Part shown: one piece after another, positions 59,202 to 64,000 of the stretch
How the letters are laid out: each line of letters opens with the position of its first letter
How positions within the stretch are numbered: position 1 is the stretch's first letter
Origin: Liolophura sinensis
Lineage: Eukaryota; Mollusca; Polyplacophora; Chitonida; Chitonidae
Direction of reading: 5' to 3'
Assembly (NCBI RefSeq): GCF_032854445.1
Contig: NC_088304.1
Span: forward strand, 24,473,513-24,537,512
DNA length: 64,000 nt
Position numbers and translations under genes: made by a program
Notes under the pieces: model-generated
What the model was told of the DNA's origin: nothing
Databases searched by the model: none
The model's input: the letters and a program-made list of their open reading frames with translations, nothing else

Positions 59202-60626
59202 CGGAACAAACTTCTGTCCTTGCTTCGGCCTGTAGTTCAAAACTTGGTAGGTATAGGAGACCGGGGAAGTAGGTTTGATTGCCTTAATATTTTCCATTAT
59301 TCTTTGACGGGCATCTGGCAAGTCATAGAAAGCCGAACAGGGATTTTTGGAGGCACACACATCTTGCACGACTGCTGCAATGGCTTGAGCAACCATATCT
59401 ACAGCTTGGATCGTAAACTGTGCCGTGGTCTGGTGGACTCGGGTGAAAGCTTTAGGATTGTTGTTCAGCTTCTGGGTGCGGTCACATTCAGATGGATACC
59501 CCCTCATATACTGTGGATCCAAAGAGCACGAAAAGGCTTCTTCGTACAAGTTGGAATAAAACGGAACTCCTGTCGATCCTACATTCAAGCTTTGGAGATA
59601 CGATGTGAATCCTGCAAGTGGAGATGTTTGCAAAGAAAGGGTGAAACTACCGGTTGCCACATCATCCAGCTCAACAGGCAGTGGGGTTTCTCCCCATCCA
59701 GCACTAGCAAAGACAACAAAATCCCCTTCAGATCCAGTTCGTTGCATAGCTTCAAAAATCTCCCGGACATCAGAACCATACCCAAAGACAACAAGAGTCT
59801 TGGCAGATGGATTCTGTTGGATCATGTTCATTATGTCATCAGCATCGTTTTCTCTCCCAAGCTCATAAGATCCTGCAATGCAGAGAGAATGTGTGTCGGC
59901 GACCATCTTGAAGTCCATTTGTCCCTGGCGGCCGTACTCATCGGCACGGTACACAGTTTGTATGTAACTGAATCCTGCCAATGAGAGAAAATGCACCATA
60001 GCTCTTGCCTGTTCAGTGTCAGGGGGCACAGTACTCCTGTAAAAAGGAAATTCCATAGAGTCCTGTAGGTGGCTGACTGTAGCCATAGATCCTACATCTG
60101 GCACGTGTAGAGAATTTAAGGTTAATGCAACTGGAAATGCAGATTTGGACGAAGATCCATCAACATATCCAAGGACCCGTCCAGGGTTAATTCTTCTCCC
60201 CTTCTGATCCATTGCTGGATGTATGTTACTCATGAAACTGTTCAACACGCCCGCCACATATTCTCCCCGATTACAGGAGTCGATGAACAGCCCTTCGAGA
60301 TTTAGTTCCGGGTATTTCTGCTTAGCTCGATCAAGGGCGTAAAAGTATGGCAGTGCATGCATAGCGCCACTAACGTCAAATTGATCACAGGTGTAGCCCA
60401 ACGGGTCTGAGGTGTGAATGGAAAATATGCCTCCAATAAACAATCCACTGTTAGCCGGGTAGGTAGAGAAATGCACTCGTGATGGTGGTAGAGTACAGTA
60501 ACTGCAATTGTGTGAAGTGCATTCCGACGGAGGAATGGAGGCAAGGGGAGTAACTCTGTCCATGTCATACATTGTGACAGCCGCAGTGTTCAGACTTAAA
60601 CCAGAAGGACGAGTGTAGGAGCCAAT
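59202..60626 (-). CDS. Receptor exon: Venus-flytrap domain D2
   Basis: Acceptor CTTCAG|ATTGGC, donor GTTCCG|GTGAGT, phase 0 on both sides, 475 codons in one exon. IGSYTRPSG closes D1. Cysteine motif CTSHNCSYC, then GLFIGGIFSIH, LFIDSCNRG, SMATVSHLQDSMEFPF, FSYIQTVYRADEYGRQG and KTLVVFGYGSDV. The serine/threonine pair typical of amino-acid binding is only partly recognisable (TVS). Confidence 0.92.
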
Positions 60627-61774
60627 CTGAAGCAGAAAAAGAACTCTAGTTGATAATCACGAACATCTACAACTTTGCCGTCTTGCTAGCCTTTCTTCAA
60701 CCATCGCACCTTTTCTTTAAATAGTTACATTAGGTTTAGAAACAAGCATTATCTTGTGTATAATCATTGCAGGAAATCGTACAGACAGGATATAATACAG
60801 AAAATACCAGAAAGAAATATATTTACTGTAAGTTATGAAAGTTATACTTTCAAATCAGCGGATCTAATTTACACCTTTTCTGCTTTCATCTTTTCATCTT
60901 TCTTTGTCAATTAACAGAATATAATTAACACCTACATAATTAATACTTATTTATTTACTAGAGACGTTTAGTTAGCAGTTAGAAGTTAAAACTTGTAACT
61001 TGAAATTAGAGTAGATAACTAATTCTGATTTAAAGTTACAAGCTCGTACTTGGTCCCCAGCGGTCTCAAGTGTCTGTATTTTAGTATTATCCTGTTTTGC
61101 TCAGATGGAAGCGGGTTGTGTCCGTCAATCACTAGGCCTCACGGGGCGTGGGTTCAATACCGGACAAGCGGCTATTAAGATGCCTAAGATAAGCACCCGG
61201 CCAGTCTCCCTCGTGTGGTCTTACATGGAGCTCACTGGAGACCACTTGCCTTCCACCAATAATAACACGTTGAAACGCGTGCCACTATTACTTGCCAAAC
61301 AACAGTCGCTTACATCTGACACTCTGGTTTCCTCGATCTACAATACACTGGCCTCCATCATACATGGGAAAAACTTTTCAAAACAATTTGTTTTGCTAAA
61401 CTCCAAGTAATGAAATAAAAAAAATGGCCAATTTGGTTTCCTCTGGACGACTGTTGTTTAATGCCATACGTAAGAAAAAAGGAAGTAGCCAAATACTTGT
61501 AATGCCACCCAAGCTAGGTGTTCACCACCCAGCGACAACCCTCTCCGCTCTGGCAGACACCTAACTTTAGACACAAGTGAAGAAACGATAAATATTTATT
61601 TATTTATACATTTCATTGGCGTATTAAGCCGCACTTAAGAATATTTCGCTTACACGACTGCAAGCACCGTTATGATCCGAGAAAACCAGGCTGACCTATC
61701 AGGCTTCTGGCTGACCTCACTTTAACCACTGAGGAAGCCAGTATGAACTGAACTTAAAAAAAGATATGACTTAC
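60627..61774 (-). other. Receptor intron between D1 and D2
   Basis: AT-rich, with one SINE-A fragment near its right end. A 101-codon + strand open frame (61,105-61,410) lies here but has no recognised domain. The stretch GATGGAAGCGGGTTGTGTCC...GTGGGTTCAATACCGGACAA resembles a tRNA-derived retroposon head (B box GGGTTCAATACC). Confidence 0.5.
61593..61748 (-). mobile_element. SINE-A fragment (reverse, decayed)
   Basis: AAATATTTATTTATTTATAC, GCACTTAAGAATATTTCGCT and TTATGATCCGAGAAAACCAG, then GAGGAAGCCAGTATGAACTG directly before the D1 exon donor. Confidence 0.7.
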
Positions 61775-62653
61775 TGACTGAAATTGAAAACCAGTACCAG
61801 ATCTGTTGTTGAAGTTGTACACATCAAATCCAGCAAAAGTGGCCAAGTCCAAGTTATCGTCAAACAAAACACTTGTCCCCGACAAGCTAGGGAGATTTTC
61901 AGCAGCTGAGAAAGTAAAACCTGTTTTCATATAACCTAAGAATTCCGCTGGAGTCATCTGAGCAAAACTGGTGCAGAAGGTTTGCACAGACCCTAGACAT
62001 TTGTCATTCCTGGCACGGCGTAGGGCGTTGGCAAAAAGGTACACAGCTTTGATAACCTGCTCGACGGACTCATCCTGGGTAAACGCCGCCCTGCGTTCTG
62101 TTGATGTTGGTACAATGCAGGGGCTGTAACTCTGGACTAGTGGATTGGTTGCGTTGTTAAATTTGCACTTATTTGTGAACATATACCACTCCTGGAACCA
62201 GGGATTCTGAACCTGCGGGCTCTGTGGGTTTATGGAAGTGAAATAATCTGCAAATTCGGAGATGAACTTTGACTTTGTGGCCACAGACAAAGATCCTCGA
62301 AACAAGGGAGAATTGAAGGGTTTCGAAAACTTTGACCAAGGAAACACCCACTGCAGCCGGTTGACTCTGCTCTGATCTAACTTTCCTAGAGCTTGGAATA
62401 ATTCTGGAACGTTCATTTCCGATCCTGCGTAGACAACACCGATTACGTCATTCTCTATCACGGGCCGCAATCTGTCAGCCATGATGTTTACAGCTGTACC
62501 TGTATCTGGCATGGCAATTACATGTGGAACACAAATACCACGGCTGTAGGTCTCTCGCAGAACTAAGTCCTTCATGCTACGCCCGAAATTGTCATCAGTG
62601 AAAACCATACCAATGTAATTCCACTGTAGATTATCCAACAATATAGCTATGGC
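61775..62653 (-). CDS. Receptor exon: Venus-flytrap domain D1, second lobe
   Basis: Acceptor CTTTCAG|GCCATA, donor CAGTCA|GTAAGT, phase 0 on both sides, 293 codons. AIAILLDNLQWNYIGMVFTD followed by DNFGRS, then VIGVVYAGSEMNV and VNRLQWVFPWSKF, are VFT core strands. It ends FQFQS, joining IGSYTR in D2. Confidence 0.9.
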
Positions 62654-62943
62654 CTGAAAGACACAAAACAAAAACAACCTTTTGATATAACAATCTATGA
62701 TTCGAACATCAAAGATTGCTCGCTAAACATTTCATTTATTCACAAAATTAACATTCTACATTATTTAAATGGAGTTTAAAATATTGGACAACCAGACATT
62801 AAATGGGGTTTATGGGTCGAGGCCATGTCAACACATTAGTCAACGTGGGTTTTTTTTAATTCATTGCCACCTTCAGGCCTTAGAAGAGTGAGGTTGTTGG
62901 TTCTAATCCAAGTCTTCATTTCGCTGCTGCGACTTTTGTTCAT

Positions 62944-63060
62944 TTATTTATCCACTGGTGTTTTATGCCACACTCAAGAATATTTCATACAACAGCAGCA
63001 AGCATAAAGGTGGGAGAAAACCTTGAACTCACAGCAACCGCAATGGTGAGAGACTCCGCC
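62944..63060 (-). mobile_element. SINE-A fragment (reverse)
   Basis: TGGTGTTTTATGCCACACTC, AAGAATATTTCATACAACAG, AGGTGGGAGAAAACC and TTGAACTCACAGCAACCGCA (inverted B-box region). It ends close to the next exon. Confidence 0.75.
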
Positions 63061-63117
63061 TGTCATACCCTTTACCCACATCCCTGCCCTACCCCCGAGA
63101 CTGCACTACACACTCAC

Positions 63118-63284
63118 CTCAGCCACAGCCCTGGGTGGAGCATCTGTCCGCAGCAGGTTAGGGTAGTGGAACACATCGCTGAACTCTGACAGACGGGATG
63201 AATATGCCACCTGGGCGACATCAAAACCCTGAAGGAATGAAGCCACAGACTTGGTCACTTCACCAAAATGGCCTCCAATGATCC
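63118..63284 (-). CDS. Receptor exon: Venus-flytrap domain D1, first-lobe strand and hinge
   Basis: Acceptor TTGCAG|GGATCA (phase 1), donor GCTGAG|GTGAGT (phase 0). 56 codons: GIIGGHFGEVTKSVASFL, then VAQVAYSSRLSEFSD and LLRTDAPPRAVAE. It matches the signature VIG..SS.V...VA.LL and QVSY.S...LSD.. of class C VFTs. Confidence 0.9.
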
Positions 63285-63916
63285 CTGCAAAAACATATTG
63301 TACAAATTATTTAGCACATTTTGAAACCAACACAGATAATAAAATTCTACATATTTTTTTTTTATTTCTTTAAGTCAGTAAATGTAAAAAAAAGAGAGAA
63401 AAAAAGAACTTTTCTAATAAATCACATGCTTCAATGGCTCTGTACATCTTTTACAAAAAAAGTTACAAGAAAACAGGACATCCTAAGTTTTGGTGAAATT
63501 TTGCCCCACATCTCTTTTAAACATCCTTTTGACGACAATTTTTTTTGGGTGTTTTTTTTTTTTAAAGCAACACTTCCTAAAAGTGCATGGGTGCTTTCAT
63601 CATGCATTATTTTCAGAAAACACAATTTATAAGTCCATGCTTGTATTTATGATCAGCAATTGTTCCATTACAATGTAAAGTATCTGTAAATGCCACGAAT
63701 AAAATGTGACAACTACATTCACTGGTGGCAATGGTAAAACTTTGTTCTCAAAATACAAATTAGCGAAGTACTAAATATTTATCAGCGACATTTGTTCTTA
63801 TTTGGCTTTCTCACATTACAACAAGAATATATGGACTGCTCTTTACTTTAGGTTCTGCACTTTTCTTTCCTTTCCAAGATACATGTAACCATGACAACTG
63901 TGACAGTTATCCTTAC
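63285..63916 (-). other. Receptor intron within D1
   Basis: AT-rich with poly-T and poly-A runs. No repeat family or exon is recognised. Confidence 0.5.
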
Positions 63917-64000
63917 CTGGTACAAGTTTTGGTGGTGCTACAGCTACTGTACACTGTGATGATGAGGAGGTCAGGTGAGGCAGGAACTCAGACACAGCCC
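63917..64000 (-). CDS. Receptor exon (partial, continues past the window): Venus-flytrap domain D1
   Basis: Donor CCAG|GTAAGG in phase 1 at 63,916. The only open frame reads AVSEFLPHLTSSSSQCTVAV then APPKLVP and joins the next exon as PG|IIGG, the usual strand before the first VFT helix. The upstream acceptor lies outside the window. Confidence 0.75.

Larger units (their letters stand above)
42595..64000 (-). other. Gene span (3' part): multi-Venus-flytrap class C GPCR, at least 2,895 aa, runs off the right edge
   Basis: Twelve exons (listed separately) join in frame with GT/AG sites. The protein is extracellular over about 2,317 visible residues: five tandem periplasmic-binding-type Venus-flytrap (VFT) domains of the ANF-receptor family (D1 partial 376, D2 475, D3 456, D4 499, D5 511 aa). 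One seven-helix domain and a tail of roughly 230 residues follow. Class C receptors normally have a single VFT, which closes on an amino acid or similar ligand and switches the helices. D1 to D5 are joined by phase-0 introns, so each is a symmetric exon unit. The membrane domain resembles the GPRC5/BOSS group more than the glutamate receptors. The 5' end, signal peptide and possibly more VFTs lie beyond 64,000. The five-domain protein is a prediction: separate genes are unlikely because only one membrane domain is present and no internal start or stop interrupts the chain. Confidence 0.82.

Overview
This is a nuclear genome window from an animal. It has intron-rich genes with GT/AG introns, many dispersed short retroposons and a very high load of minisatellites. 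The two recognisable genes are an animal-type RIG-I-like receptor (RLR) and a class C GPCR. Both occur in bilaterians, and the tRNA-derived SINE types look like those of marine spiralians (mollusc or brachiopod grade). That placement is inference; no species marker is visible.

Layout. 1-8.9 kb is non-coding: a dispersed element carrying a 48-bp minisatellite, a 78-bp repeat, a 50-bp minisatellite about 1.9 kb long, and SINE fragments. 8,948-35,619 (+) is one 13-exon gene. I assembled it by matching splice sites and phases; every junction keeps frame and gives a 976-residue protein. Its layout is that of an RLR: two CARDs, linker, Hel1, Hel2i, Hel2, pincer and a zinc-binding C-terminal domain. 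The ATPase motifs are missing or degraded, so it looks like an intact pseudohelicase RLR. Its first intron (9,093-18,522) is almost wholly a 31-bp minisatellite of roughly 290 units. 35.6-42.6 kb lies between the genes and holds 46-bp and 30-bp minisatellites and SINEs.

42.6-64.0 kb (-) is the 3' part of a second gene that runs off the right edge. Twelve exons join in frame into at least 2,895 residues: five tandem Venus-flytrap (ANF-receptor type) ligand-binding domains, then one class C seven-helix domain most like the GPRC5/BOSS group, then a long acidic tail. The usual nine-cysteine linker before the membrane domain is absent. Short cysteine motifs sit at the head of most Venus-flytrap units instead. 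The penultimate intron carries a 65-bp minisatellite of about 2.7 kb.

The two genes converge tail to tail and there is no evidence that they act together. The candidates for an undescribed system are the ATPase-dead CARD-containing RLR and the multi-Venus-flytrap receptor. I found no operon, CRISPR array, rRNA or free-standing tRNA gene.
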